Assembly: GCF_910594005.1 (NCBI RefSeq) | Contig: NC_057815.1 | Location: 85,359,552 to 85,423,551, forward strand | DNA: 64,000 bases | DNA from: Cervus elaphus | Taxonomy: Eukaryota > Chordata > Mammalia > Artiodactyla > Cervidae | Direction of reading: 5' to 3' | Part shown: positions 32,481 through 43,649 of the stretch, piece by piece | How positions within the stretch are numbered: the stretch's first letter is position 1 | How the letters are laid out: each line of letters opens with the position of its first letter | Made by a program: the position numbers and the translations under genes | Notes under the pieces: generated by a model | Told to the model about the DNA's origin: nothing | The model's database searches: none | What the model saw: the letters and a program-made list of their open reading frames with translations, nothing else

Positions 32481-32935
32481 GATGAAACTGGACCTGCTAC
32501 ACTGAAATGTCACCTTGATGATGGGGGAACCTTCCTGAATACATTCTATATATCAGCTTGCAGTCAGATCTCAAAGGGAATATATCTGAGGCCAACTAAC
32601 ATTCATTTCACAAAACACCCATTGCCTATGTGTCTTATTTCTGCCTTCATCCACTAATAAGCTATTTTTAAAAATGGAAAATATAAGATAGTTCTTAATG
32701 ACATCCTACTGATATCCTATCAGGCCTTCTTTCCCTGGACCCATCTCTTGCCTACAAATGCATGAACTGAAGTAATGTAGAAGGAGCTTTCAAGCTGGCA
32801 TATAAAAACCACCTCGTTAACATGACTAGAAACTTAGGTATGACTGTTTGACTTCCCCAGGAAAGGGCCAGGGCAGTATATTAATAAACTAAGAATCAGG
32901 TTGGAATTTTTTTAGATGTTTCCTCAAAGTGACTA
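32481..32935. other. Unassigned sequence
   Basis: Nothing recognised. Confidence 0.4.
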
Positions 32936-33635
32936 GAGAAGGTAGAAAATAAATATATTCAAGAGTAGAGCTACTGAATCATAAGTCAGATATACAGGCA
33001 ACTTAGGCAAACACTGCCTAAAAGTTTTCCAAGGCAATGGAACAAATGTATACTCTCTCCAGCAGGTATGAGAATTCCAATTCTTCTACATCCTCAACAT
33101 GATATGGGCTCTTCAGTCTTCTTAATTTTAGCTATTCTGGTAAGCTTTTTGTGAGATCTCACTGTGGTATTAAATTTTCTTTTTTAAATTAATTTATTTA
33201 TTTTAACTGGAGGCTAATACTTTACAATATTGGGGTGGTTTTTGCCGTACATTGACATGAATCAGCCATGGGTGTACATGTGTTCCCCATCCTGAACCCC
33301 CTCCCACCTCCTTCCCCATCCCATCCCTCAGGGTCATCCCAGTGCACCAGCCCTGAGCACCCTGTCTCATACATTGAACCTGGACTGTCGATCTGTTTCA
33401 CATGTGGTAATATACATGTTTTAATGCTATTCTCTCAAATCATCCCACCCTCGCCTTCTCCCACAGAGTCCAAAAGTCTGTTCTTTACATCTGTGTCTCT
33501 TTTGCTGTCTCGCATATAGGGTTATCATTACCATCTTTATAAATTCCATATATATGTGTAAATATACTGTATTGGTTAAATTTTCATTTCCCTGATGTAT
33601 GATCATTTTACATGAAGTGCCTATTACAGGGTTCT
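32936..33635 (-). mobile_element. Ancient L1, inverted 5' segment
   Basis: Antisense ORF2 blocks: AGCTACTGAATCATAAGTC, GGTATGAGAATTCCAATTCT, ACATCCTCAACATGATATG, ATTTTAGCTATTCTGGTAAG, and after an L1_BT insertion TCATTTCCCTGATGTATGAT. It joins the forward segment at about 33635 in the arrangement expected of a twin-primed (5'-inverted) L1. Confidence 0.75.
33180..33565 (-). mobile_element. L1_BT LINE 3' end inside ancient L1
   Basis: Antisense L1_BT 3' UTR beginning with the T-rich tail (CTTTTTTAAATTAATTTATT) and running through CAATATTGGGGTGGTTTTTG and GGTCATCCCAGTGCACCAG. TSD-like flanks with small differences: ACTGTGGTATTAAATTTTC (33161-33179) and ACTGTATTGGTTAAATTTTC (33566-33585). Confidence 0.92.
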
Positions 33636-34200
33636 GCCTATAACTCATCAATTTCACCCCTAAGTATACATGCAAGAGAAGTAAGTACATATGTCCAAAC
33701 AAAAGTCATTTCAGTCATGTCCGACTCTGTGTGACCCTATGGACTATAGCCCACCAGGTTCCTTTGTCCATGGGATACTCCAGGTAAGAACACTAGAATG
33801 GGTCACTATGCCCTCCTCCAGGGATATTCCCAACCCAAGGATCGAGCCAGCAACTCTTATGTCCCCTGCATTGGCAGGCTGGTTCTTTGCCACTAGTGCT
33901 ACTTGGTAAGCCCCTGAAGACATAAACAAGCAGTTTTATTCATAACAACCCCAAACTGGACACAATCCAAGCATCTATCAACAGAAGAGGAGATAAACAA
34001 AGTGGAGTTGACTATCATGCAATGAAATATACACAGCAAGAAAAATTTAAAAAGCTACTAAAATGTGTAACATCATGGATATTCTCATGGATATATTGAG
34101 GGATAAAGGGACAGATGCAAATGAGTATGCACTGTTTAATATCTTTTATATAAAGTGTATGAACATAACGTAACAGTAAATCTTTGGATAGCAATCAAAG
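33636..34200 (+). mobile_element. Ancient L1, forward 3' segment
   Basis: CATCAATTTCACCCCTAAGT, GTAAGTACATATGTCCAAAC, then after a SINE TATTCATAACAACCCCAAAC and AGCATCTATCAACAGAAGAG. These are the end of ORF2 and the start of the 3' UTR. Further 3' UTR-like sequence (TTGGAAATTTTCTGTATCTT) lies at 34440-34563. Confidence 0.8.
33704..33913 (-). mobile_element. Bov-tA SINE inside ancient L1
   Basis: Antisense, TTTCAGTCATGTCCGACTC to CTACTTGGTAAGCCCC. The L1 reads continuously on both sides (CATATGTCCAAACAAAAGTC | CATAAACAAGCAGTTTTATT). Confidence 0.93.
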
Positions 34201-34563
34201 TTGGAATAATAGTTAGCTCAGTTGACAGGGCATGTGATTGGGGCAGCCTTCACTGGTGCAAGTGCCATAAGGCTCCACATTGAGAAAGGTCTTTTGCTTA
34301 CTTTAATGCTCTGCTTCCACCATGCTGAAATTCTTAATGTTCTTGAACAAGGGGACCTAGGTTTTCATTTTGGACTGTGAGCTGCAAATGATGCAACCCA
34401 CATGTCATCGACTAAACAAAGGCATAGGAGAACCTCCCACATGTTGGAAATTTTCTGTATCTTGACTGAGGTGGTATTTACATGAGTATATGTATAATGT
34501 TAAAATCTACCAAGTTATATACATAAGATTTGTGCACTTTATGTAAATTAATAAATTTTAACA
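34201..34563 (+). mobile_element. L1 3' UTR with an unidentified insertion
   Basis: 34205-34400 (GAAATTCTTAATGTTCTTGA, ACAAGGGGACCTAGGTTTTC) resembles an old DNA-type repeat I cannot name. 34440-34563 is L1 3' end: TCTGTATCTTGACTGAGGTG, ATAAGATTTGTGCACTTTAT, AATAAATTTTAA. Confidence 0.5.
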
Positions 34564-34709
34564 AAGATGCAAGAGAATAAGTAGAACATACAGCAATGTG
34601 AAGAACAATCATGCTGGGATTGCCAGAGGCCCTCCTGCACAGCTCCGGGAAGGATTCTAATAAAAGTGACTCCAGATGTAAAAAGGAACCTGGAATGGTG
34701 GATGTTAAC

Positions 34710-34935
34710 AAACGCTGAGAGAATCTACTATGTGTCAGGCATCATGGATATCATTTTATCTATTCTAAATCATTAAATCTTCCTAGCAACCTTGTAAGAT
34801 AGATAGAATTAGGCAATTTATAGATAAGGAAAAGGAGGGTCAGAGCGGTCAAGCAACTTGTCTGCTGATGGACTGTGTGAGTGGGCAGAGTTTCAAATCC
34901 AGTTCCATCTGCTTCAGAGGCACATCGTCTCATCC
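34710..34935 (-). mobile_element. MIR SINE, nearly full length
   Basis: CTACTATGTGTCAGGCATCA, TCCTAGCAACCTTGTAAGAT, GATAAGGAAAAGGAGGGTC, CAAATCCAGTTCCATCTGC: the complete MIR order in antisense. Confidence 0.85.
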
Positions 34936-34943
34936 CCGTGGCA

Positions 34944-35148
34944 GTGCGTGCGTGCTCAGTCATGTCTGACTCTGCAATCCCATGGGCTGTAGCCCACCAG
35001 GCTCCTCTGTCCATGAGATTTTCCAAGCAAGAATACTGGAGTGGGATGCCATGTCCTCCTCCAGGGGAGCTTCCTGACCCGGGGATTGAACCTTAGTTTC
35101 CTGCGGCTCCTGCATTAGCAGGTGGATTCTCACCACTTGAGCCACCCA
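34944..35148 (-). mobile_element. Bov-tA SINE
   Basis: Antisense from GCGTGCTCAGTCATGTCTG to CACCACTTGAGCCACCC. A few extra bases (CTGCGGCTC) lie near the tRNA-like B-box region. Confidence 0.94.
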
Positions 35149-35853
35149 TTATGCCAACTTGTAAAAATCTCCCAGGCATGTATCTGAGGAGACAAAAAGG
35201 CTGACCACATTCCAAAAATATTTGAATGTGATATAACTATTCAGAGACAAGATACAATGTGGAGAAATCCTTTTACTGCTCTTGCAGGCGTGCTGTGCCC
35301 TCCCAGGGCATGAGATTTGATTTTACCCAGTGAACATAACTGTAGGTATTGGTCCTGGAAATACAATTAACCATCACAAGTATTTGACTCAAGGACTTGG
35401 TTCAGCCTCTGATTCTACAGCTTGCCGATGGGCCGTAAGAAATAAGCATTGTTATGTGACCTTCAAAACATGACAGATGAGTAGCAAAATAAATGATTCA
35501 TTTAATGGGTTTAGATATACAGGGCCTTCCTTTGCTTCAGCACTGAGGTCTTATTTATGGCCTGGTCTTAACTGAGTTTCTTTGTGTGGAAGCTTTGAAA
35601 AGCCATTATGGTCAAAACCTTTTGCAGGATTTATTATTAGAACGCTTTGAAAATTTCTATGTAGAAAACAGAAGCAGGGGAACTATTATGTCTGTTATGT
35701 GGCTGCAAAAAAAATCCACTTAAAGAATAGATTTCTGAATGTTTGACACTGTAGAAATAATAAAAATCGGAAGTAATTTATACTTAATGTGATTTAAAAC
35801 ATATGCTTATGTAGGGTTTCATGAGACGGTTGGATAATTTTTATCCAATGTAT
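35149..35853. other. Unassigned unique sequence
   Basis: Nothing recognised over 700 bp. Confidence 0.4.
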
Positions 35854-35863
35854 TAGTCAATAA

Positions 35864-36080
35864 GGGCTTCCTAGGCGGCTCAGTGGTAAAGCTTTCTGCC
35901 AATGTAGGAGACGAGGGAGACACAGATTTGATCCCTGGGTCAGAAAGATCCCCTGGAGGAGGAAATGGCAACCCACTCCAGTATTCTTGCTGGGATAATT
36001 CCTGGAACAGAGGAGCCTGCTGGGCTATGGTTTATGGGATCACAAGAGTCAGACCCGACTCAGCAACTGAACATGAGCAC
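35864..36080 (+). mobile_element. Bov-tA SINE (first of a close pair)
   Basis: Sense, GGGCTTCCTAGGCGGCTCAG to CGACTCAGCAACTGAACATG. TSD TAGTCAATAA (35854-35863) and TAGCCAATAA (36081-36090), one mismatch. Confidence 0.94.
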
Positions 36081-36111
36081 TAGCCAATAAATCTGTACTG
36101 AGCATTTTGAT

Positions 36112-36325
36112 GGGGCTTCAGTGGGAAAGAATACACCTGCAATACCAGAGCCACAGGAGGCTTGGGTATGATGCCTGGGATGGGAAGATCCCCTGGAGAA
36201 GGGAAGAGCAACCCACTCCTGTATTCTTGCCAGGAAAATCCCATGGACAGAGGAGCCTAGCAGGCTACAGTCCATGGAGTCTCAAAGAGTCAGACATGAC
36301 TGAGTGACTCAGAACACACGCATGA
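36112..36325 (+). mobile_element. Bov-tA SINE (second of a close pair)
   Basis: Sense, starting GGGGCTTCAGTGGGAAAGAA and ending CATGACTGAGTGACTCAG, about 30 bases after the previous copy and diverged from it, so two separate insertions. Confidence 0.93.
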
Positions 36326-36837
36326 CCATATTTATACATATATCAGTATGCTGGGGATTCTTATGCATGTGAGATGGATGAGATACACATTTGACCTTCT
36401 GGACGATAAGAATAAATAATGTTATATAACATGTATTTACATGTGCATAGCACAAGAGATGGTGTACTAAATGAAAGAATTATAGCATCAAGAGAAAGAA
36501 TGACAGGAAGATCAAGTCCATACCCCTTATCTGTGTCAGGAAAATTAGTGATTGCCAGAAATACAATGGAATTGCCAAACAATATAAATTAACTATGTGG
36601 GCAGTGTGATTCCTCTTATTTTTCATTTTCCTCCAGGCAATTTTAGAGACTATTCATCTTCATCTTTTATCCATGTCTCATTCTCTGTCTCTAGCCAATA
36701 GTGCTTGTCCCTTCTCTTTCCTCACCTATATCAAAATTCCTAGGAGAGATTAAGGAGATACCCAGAAGGGGTGTGAAACAACCACGTCCTAGCTCAAGAC
36801 AAAGGCTGGGTATAGAACGGATTTAGAAAAGAACACA
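36326..36837. other. Unassigned unique sequence
   Basis: Nothing recognised. Confidence 0.4.
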
Positions 36838-37095
36838 ATAATAGCTAGTATTTATTAAGCACTTATGATGTACCAGGCTTCATTCCAAGCTCTTCATGCT
36901 TTAACTCATTTACTCCTCATTACAATCCTGGGAGGTGGTACTATAATCATAGCTACTTTAAACATGAGAGAAATGAGGCAGAGATTGCTTAAGTGAAATG
37001 TCCAATCACATCATATGCTCGTAAGTGATGAAGCTGAAATTCAAATTGAGGCAGAATGGCCCGAGAGCCCTCACTCTCAACCATGATGCTGTGTT
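36838..37095 (-). mobile_element. MIR SINE, nearly full length
   Basis: TAGTATTTATTAAGCACTTA, TACCAGGCTTCATTCCAAGC, TCATTACAATCCTGGGAGG, GAGAGAAATGAGGCAGAGAT, AGTGATGAAGCTGAAATTCA and CTCACTCTCAACCATGATGC. The best-preserved MIR in the window. Confidence 0.92.
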
Positions 37096-37274
37096 ACACT
37101 GGGCAGTAAAACTGTGGGACACGGGAAAAAAAGATGTAAGATGACCAATAAGCGTAAACAATGCATCTGTGAGCCTGTTTGATTTCTTTTTATCATATTA
37201 CCCTGTTATCTCAACTGTTAAGGGATGCCATGAGTGCTGAATGTGGAATGAGATGGGAATCATGTCACAGGAAA

Positions 37275-37400
37275 TAGTCAAATTATAGATAAGAAAAGTG
37301 AGCCTGGACAAAGTGAGTCCTCCTAACATGCATAGCTTGGATTAGATCCTAAATAGTCTAAATTCTAGGACCTATATGCTTTCTGTATAACCACACCAGT
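37275..37400 (-). mobile_element. MIR SINE fragment
   Basis: TTATAGATAAGAAAAGTGAG and GCATAGCTTGGATTAGATCC resemble the antisense core and 5' half. Weak. Confidence 0.45.
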
Positions 37401-38324
37401 GTATACCTCTGATTCTGAGGTCTCCTTCATCTCCTCCATCCTTTTAAAATCTCCCAGTCACATGACCTGTCACTGCACACCAATACACATACTACAGACC
37501 AAAGAGAGAACCTTTGAACACTAGAAGAGAAATGTCCTTATATATGACCTAGAAAACCCTTTGTTCCCCGTACTTGTTTTGTACAGATGGGAAGACTGAG
37601 GCATGGAAAAGGAATAGATGTATTGTAAGCTCATATATATATATATAGTAGCTATTTGGGAGTTACTTTCTTCTACTTCCTACTTCAGTGTCCCTCCTGT
37701 AGAACACATCATCCCATATTTAACAAGCTTTTTATCAGCAATGACATGCAATAGATCTTATGTGAATAAGCTCCCACCTTTTGTTTTCACACTGAATGTT
37801 CAAATGACTCATGAAGAACATATTATACTTATTTTTCAAATCCAGGGTCATTAAATCCCCAAACACTAATGACTTCAAACTCAGTATTGTTTCCACTCTG
37901 GCCCAGCTGTCTCTCTACTCTTTAACATCACAATTTTCTTGATTATATTTATTTCCATTCAGTACCAATTAGCTATGAACCACAGAGCAGTGATATGTAG
38001 CTCAACTGATACCTTGTGTAGTAAACATACATTACATACTTTCTGTGTACTTGCCAGGAATGGAGTATTTCCTGCCATATTAGTAAGGAAGCATTTCACA
38101 GTCAGCTATCCCAGCCCTCCACCTGTGAACTCCTGAGCCCAAAGGGCACTCAGGACGAAGAAGATTACCTGAGCAATCTGGCAGCCACAAGGCTGCAGCC
38201 ACTCCCCATGGTGAGCCCCAAGGAACTCAGGATGTGACCAACACAGCCCACTGCCCCAGACAGCTGAGGGGTCTATGAAAGGAATGATGCCAGTAAGCCC
38301 AGACTTTGCATCTTCCCACACATG
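37401..38324. other. Unassigned unique sequence
   Basis: Contains a (TA)n tract at 37632-37648. No other element or exon recognised. Confidence 0.4.
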
Positions 38325-38333
38325 CTGTGCCTG

Positions 38334-38540
38334 TGTGCTTAGTCGTGTCCAACTCTATGCGACACATTGGACTATAGCCGCCAGGCTTCTCCATTCATGG
38401 GGTTTTCCAGGCAAGAATACTGGAACAGGCTGCCATTTCCTTCTCCAGAGTATCTTCCCAACCCAAGGATCAAAGCCACATCTCTTGTGTCTCCTGCATT
38501 GCAGGTGGATTCTTTACCCACTGAGCCATCAGAGAAGCCC
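38334..38540 (-). mobile_element. Bov-tA SINE
   Basis: Antisense, from TGTGTGCTTAGTCGTGTCC to GAGCCATCAGAGAAGCCC. Possible 9-bp TSD CCCACACAT at 38325-38333 and 38538-38546. The following 38555-38622 holds an imperfect 42-bp-spaced duplication of GATRCATAGAWTTCCCATA. Confidence 0.92.
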
Positions 38541-38799
38541 ACACATACAAAACAGATGCATAGATTTCCCATATATAGAAATGTACAACAGAAATAGATA
38601 CATAGAATTCCCATACATAGAAAAGCACTAAATCCCTTAACTTACGATGCCTGGTTTTCTTGAATTCACAAATACTTTTCATTTTCAGACTACATGCCCT
38701 TTGTTGCAAAATTCTATGTAACCTGACTCCTCCCCCCACCTCCTCAGAGCAAATTATCTCAGGGTCACTGAGATGCTGTCTCCAGGTTTTGAAGTCCTA

Positions 38800-38918
38800 G
38801 TGAAGTCGTTCAGTCGTATCCAACTCTTTGCGACCCCATGGACTGTAGCCCACCAGGCTCCTCCATCCATGGGATTCTCCAGGCAGGAATACTGGAGTGG
38901 GTTGCCATTTCCTTCTCT
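38800..38918 (-). mobile_element. Bov-tA SINE, 5'-truncated
   Basis: Only the BovB-derived half is present (GTGAAGTCGTTCAGTCG to GTTGCCATTTCCTTCTC). It is bounded by TSDs of 16 bp with one mismatch (AGGTTTTGAAGTCCTA 38784-38799; AGGGTTTGAAGTCCTA 38919-38934), so the truncation happened at insertion. Confidence 0.95.
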
Positions 38919-39227
38919 AGGGTTTGAAGTCCTAAATATTCCCCAAATAAAACATAACTCTCAACTTTCAGGTTGTGACTAATTTTTAAATTGACATTGT
39001 ACACTATGTACATGTGTAGACATATATGCAAGTATATATTTATATACACATATACACAAATGTATACCTTCTTAATATTTAAGAAACACAAATATATCTC
39101 TTCATCCACCCATAACATGTCACATGATCTATTTCTTCAAAATTGTTACATAAAATTAATACGTAAAAAATTTAATGTGAAATAGTTGACATAGAATACT
39201 AATGACAATGAAAAATATTAGACAAAT

Positions 39228-39562
39228 CTTCCAACACTATGTTGAATAGTAGTGGTGAGAGTGGGCACCCTTGTCTTGTTCCTGATTTCAGGGGAAATGC
39301 CTTCAATTTTTCACCATTGAGGGTGATGCTTGCTATGGGTTTGTCATATATAGCTTTTATTATGTTGAGGTATGTTCCTTCTATTCCTGCTTTTTGGAGA
39401 GTTTTAATCATAAATGAGTGTTGAATTTTGTCAAAGGCTTTCTCTGCATCTATTGAGATAATCATATGGTTTTTATCTTTCAATTTGTTAATGTGGTGTA
39501 TTACATTGATTGATTTGCGGATATTAAAGAATCCTTGCATTCCTGGGATAAATCTGTCCAAT
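39228..39562 (-). mobile_element. L1 internal reverse transcriptase fragment
   Basis: 335 bp of L1 ORF2 in antisense without 3' UTR or poly-A. The minus-strand frame 39199-39561 (120 aa) reads IISIDAEKAFDKIQHSFM (RT motif A with both Asp residues) and GTRQGCPLSPLLFNIVLE (motif B). The frame is uninterrupted but its last residues (after NIVLE) come from unrelated flank. It lies as an isolated internal piece. Confidence 0.93.
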
Positions 39563-40159
39563 TAAATAATCTTTTATATAGCCTGCAAAGTTTTGCTTAC
39601 TTAAAATACAGTTACGAGAGTTAATGTCTTATCTTACTTTGATATATTATTTAAGATCAAAAAGCAATGAAATTAAATTGAGCTTCCCTGTGAGCTTTAA
39701 AAAAAACAGAAAATGGCTGACAAGTATGCAAGAAGTTGCTCCAGTCCTGAAAACTGGCAGAATGGAAGACTAAAACCTTCACCACCAGACTCCACCACAA
39801 AAGAGATTGAAGTGGGCAGTAAGGCAGGTCAGAGAGCCCAGAGGGAATCCTTTCTGAAAAACAGGGAACAAAATTAAGAAACTTATGTTAAGGAAAAACA
39901 TAATCAGCTGCTAATAAAGAGAACAAACAAATCCAGGCCAACCAAAGATATGTCAAGCATGAGTCTATTTTAGCATCATTTGGCTCTGTCCTTGATATAA
40001 TAAGAGCTGACTGTCTCACACTTAGGGGAGTTTGACATACTGCTGGCCATAAATACATGCCTTTTCTGTGCATCCTTCTTGAACAGTGCTTGCTAAATAA
40101 AAAAGTCACTTTCTTTCACCTCTATGATCAAAATGGTCTCTGATATTTTATGCTACTTT
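39563..40159. other. Unassigned, LTR-like in part
   Basis: 39715-40150 has features of an old LTR: a purine-rich left part and, near the right end, TGCTTGCTAAATAAAAAAGTCACTTTCTTTCACC, with the polyadenylation signal AATAAA next to a CT-rich stretch. I cannot match it to a family. Confidence 0.3.
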
Positions 40160-40405
40160 TATTAATTACCATTTAATATTAGCCCAGCATACAAGCACCA
40201 TGGAGCACTTCATCAGGCTGGATGCTTTGTGAGCATTAACATAATTAGTCCTTACAAAACTCTGTAAGACGTGTCTTATCAGATCACGATTTTAGAAATA
40301 ATAAAAAAGAATATAAAGTTTAAACAACTTCTTAAGTGCTCACACAACCAACTAGTGCCAAATGAGGTAATAAACCAAGGCCTGTCTTATGCCAAAGGCC
40401 TTTAA
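40160..40405 (-). mobile_element. MIR SINE, degraded
   Basis: GGATGCTTTGTGAGCATTAA, TAGTCCTTACAAAACTCTGT, CTTCTTAAGTGCTCACACAA and ACCAAGGCCTGTCTTATGCC keep the antisense MIR order. Confidence 0.6.
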
Positions 40406-40962
40406 CCACCAGAGACACTCTCTGGAGAAAACCCACATTCAAAAAAGAACCTTACAAATGCAAATTTCAATTAAACACACATAACTTCCATAAAGGACAA
40501 TTTCCAGCATTTTGGAAGATGCTGTATGTTCTGTCTCTGCTCTGGGTTTTAAGGAAAAGAGAATGCTTTCATCCCTTTCAGCTATTGGACTATTGGCCTT
40601 GCCCTTAAACCTGGTAGTTGTACCTGTTCTCCAAAGCACTGGGTTCGACCCTTGGGGGACTGTGAAAGAAAAGCTGACCGAAAACAATCTCCACTCTGGC
40701 AGCATTTAAGGGACCCAATTTAAGTGGATTGAGGTGTCAAAATTCACCATAAAAATTCACCTCAGAAAATGGCCACAAATGTCAATTTATCTTTGCAGTG
40801 AGAGTACCTTAAAGCCAAAACTGAGAACATATCCCAGTACAATAACCTTCCTTAGCTAAGAGCTTCTCTGAACCACTGTTAACGCCTCTTCATTTCACAG
40901 ACGCTAAGCAAAATTAATTCTGCTGTCAGAGAACAAGACGCCCCCTCTCTGGATACTCAGCC
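40406..40962. other. Unassigned sequence with a B-box-like site
   Basis: GGGTTCGACCCTTGG at about 40641 resembles an RNA polymerase III B box, but no matching A box or cloverleaf was found, so no tRNA gene is called. Confidence 0.35.
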
Positions 40963-41347
40963 TGTATTAGCCTACCAGGGCTGCCATGGCAAAGTGTCAC
41001 AGACTGGGTGGCTTAAGCAACACTATTTTGCTTTTCACAATCCTAAAAGCCAGAAGTCCAAGAACAAGATGTTGGCAGGGTTGATTTTTTTCCTAAGGCC
41101 TTTTTCCTTGACTTGTAGATGACAGACTTCTCCCTGTGTCTTCACTGGGCCTTTCCTCTGTGTGTTTGAGTCCTAATCTCCTCTTCCCATGAGTCATGTA
41201 AGGACTAGGGTCCATTCACCTAGCTTTGTTTTACCTTAATATCTTTAAAGGCCCTATCTCCAAATTGTCATACTCTGAAGTACTGGGGGTTAGGACTTTA
41301 ACATATGAATTATGGGGTAGGGGGAATACAATTCAGCCCTTAACACA
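40963..41347 (-). mobile_element. MaLR-type solo LTR
   Basis: Antisense version of the LTR type seen at 12105-12528: TATTAGCCTACCAGGGCTGC, GACTGGGTGGCTTAAGCAAC, CCCTATCTCCAAATTGTCAT, GTACTGGGGGTTAGGACTTT, then AATTCAGCCCTTAACA. Ends are close to the TG...CA expected of an LTR. Confidence 0.75.
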
Positions 41348-41407
41348 ACCCAATTGGAATAATATTCATTTGTATTGTTCTATCCCAGTGGCTCTGAAAA
41401 TCTTACT

Positions 41408-41473
41408 GCTGTTCAGTTGCTAAATCGTGTCTCTTTGTGACCCCATGGACTGTAGCCTGCTAGGCTTCTCCCC
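41408..41473 (-). mobile_element. Bov-tA/BovB 3' fragment
   Basis: Only about 65 bases: GTTCAGTTGCTAAATCGTGT, CTTTGTGACCCCATGGACTG, TAGCCTGCTAGGCTTCTCC. This part is shared by Bov-tA and BovB. Confidence 0.85.
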
Positions 41474-42437
41474 TGTAGGCAATTCAACAAATGCCTACAA
41501 AATGCATAACAGAATTAGGTTGTGTGCTACAGCATGTACTCTCAACAGGAACGTTATTCTCCCAAAAGGGATGAAAATCAGTTCTTCTGGGAGTGGAAAA
41601 ATCTTGTTCTACTTTATGTATAAAACACAGTGCATTCAATAAAGAATCACGGAGTATACTATTGGAATTACAACTTCATGGGGAGAAAGGGACAGCTGGG
41701 GGGGAAATCTGTCCAGAAAGAATTCTTAGGAGGGCAATAATTTTCAAAAAGGGTCGAGGAACTCTGTGCCAAAGGAAATTTGAAGAGATGCAGATATAAA
41801 CAAATGTGGATGCAACAGACCGTGTGATTGAGGAATATACAAGGTACATTAAAGACCAAAAGAGAACTTTTCAAACCCACAGGGACAGGGGATCAACGAA
41901 GAGTCTAACAGTTATGTGGAAAATGCTCCTTTATCTTATTCTGAAAGCCAAGTAATCAAGGAGAAAAAGCACACAGTCAAGAGGGGTCACATGAGCAAAG
42001 CTTGGAAGCATCAAAGGGTATAACTCAGCCTGACTGCAGTTTAGGCTGTAAAAGGGAAGGCAAGCACCAAGAGAGAGAGGCGTATTAGGGAGGAATACCT
42101 TATTAAGAGTGGATTAAACATACAAGTCTTTTCTCCTCTCTTAGAAAGAATTCTGGAAGGTAAGAAGCTTCTGGCTTCCTTTCAGTAGCTCAGAGCTGTC
42201 AAGGTTGGCATTTCTGAGATTCAGCCTTTTCCTTGGTGTTTGCTACCCCATCCATTCTAGGCGCCTCGGGCAGCGCCAGATACATGTTTAAGATAGGAAA
42301 ATGGAGAAATTACATTTATGCTATACATCAACTAGCTTTTATCAGGAAAAGTAAACGCTTTCCTAGAATAACATCTCCATGCCTACCCATTTGATTCATT
42401 GGCCTGATGTTGGTCACTTGGCCATTCCCAACCACAA
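41474..42437. other. Unassigned sequence, possible L2 remnant
   Basis: Around 41985-42080 TCACATGAGCAAAGCTTGGA resembles the antisense L2 GCAAGTGCAAAGGCC block only loosely. Nothing else recognised. Confidence 0.35.
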
Positions 42438-42643
42438 AAGTGAAATTCAGTCATGTCTGACTCTTTGTGATCCCAGGGACTGTAGCTTGCCAGGCTCCTC
42501 TGTCCACGGGGATTCTCCAGGCAAGAATACTGGAGCGGGTAGCCATACCCTTCTCCAGGGGATTTTCCCTACGCAGGGATTGAACCTGGGTCTCCTGTAT
42601 TGCAGGTGGATTCTTTACCATCTGACCCACCAGGGAAACTCCC
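42438..42643 (-). mobile_element. Bov-tA SINE
   Basis: Antisense, AGTGAAATTCAGTCATGTC to CCCACCAGGGAAACTCCC. One of the less diverged copies. Confidence 0.94.
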
Positions 42644-43649
42644 ACTCATAAAGGAGACTGGTAAAATGGAGAACAGAATTGTCATATAACTTGTTTCGAC
42701 TAAGTATTCCAACACTAGAGATAGGCAAGTTGCTTCAAAATTAATCTCAGGACTATTGGAAGAAATATGGGGGAAGTAAGAGTTTTAGGTTAAAGAAGAA
42801 ATGATCTAAAATCAAAATTATTATTTAGCTCTCCATAGCTAAGACTAGGCATAAATTTCTAGTATAATTTAGAAATTATCAAAGAAGTGATAAAATTAGT
42901 GGTGATTTTTATGTTCCTCTTCATATTTCCAAATTTTCTAGAGTGAATATTTATTAGCCATATTATCAAGAAAAAAACAAAAAATATACTATTTTAAAAG
43001 GAACAGTTCCCGGTAAAATTATTGCCTGGGGAAAAGAACTAGACCTCTTTAAGAGCTAAGCTGGTAGAAAAATTAAGTATAGTGTTTTTAGGTAATTAGA
43101 CTAAACACACAGAAAATGTGGGAAAAAAATAGAGAGGTTCAAGAAGAAAGAAACATTAAGCAGTTTTCTGAAGCCAATTCATATCAGTACTTAAAAGCTG
43201 ACTGCTAAATTTAGGGGAACTTTGCAAGCTGGTTTGCAAGCCATTATTAAAAATTAACATATAAATGAGAGGTTATGTCTGTGGTGGTTGTTTGGTGGAA
43301 ATACTAAATAATGCTTGCTCCCGAGTATCTCTTCTCAACTTCACTTTCAGTGACAAACCATTGATAGCTTGAAATAGACCACAGCAGGTGTATTTACACC
43401 ATGGAGATTGGCACAAGCATAAATCAGAGCTTAATTTACTGTTTTGTTGATTGTCTATACTTAAGTGATAGCAAATGTTTTTAATAAAAATTAAACATAT
43501 TGTGTCTTGTCTATAAATAATGTATTGTAATTGGCACAAAAATTCAAAAAAGTATTTTTCCATCAACATTATCAAAATAATCACCATCTAATTCTTTAAA
43601 CCTTTTCCTCTCTTTTTTATTTTTAAAAAATTAAGATTTCTTTTATTCA
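42644..43649. other. Unassigned unique sequence, 1 kb
   Basis: A/T-rich, nothing recognised. Confidence 0.4.

Noticed and set aside
38555..38622. Tandem satellite
   Set aside because: Only two imperfect copies at 42-bp spacing; too little for a satellite call.
40641..40655. tRNA gene suggested by GGGTTCGACCC
   Set aside because: No A box at proper distance and no cloverleaf pairing around it.
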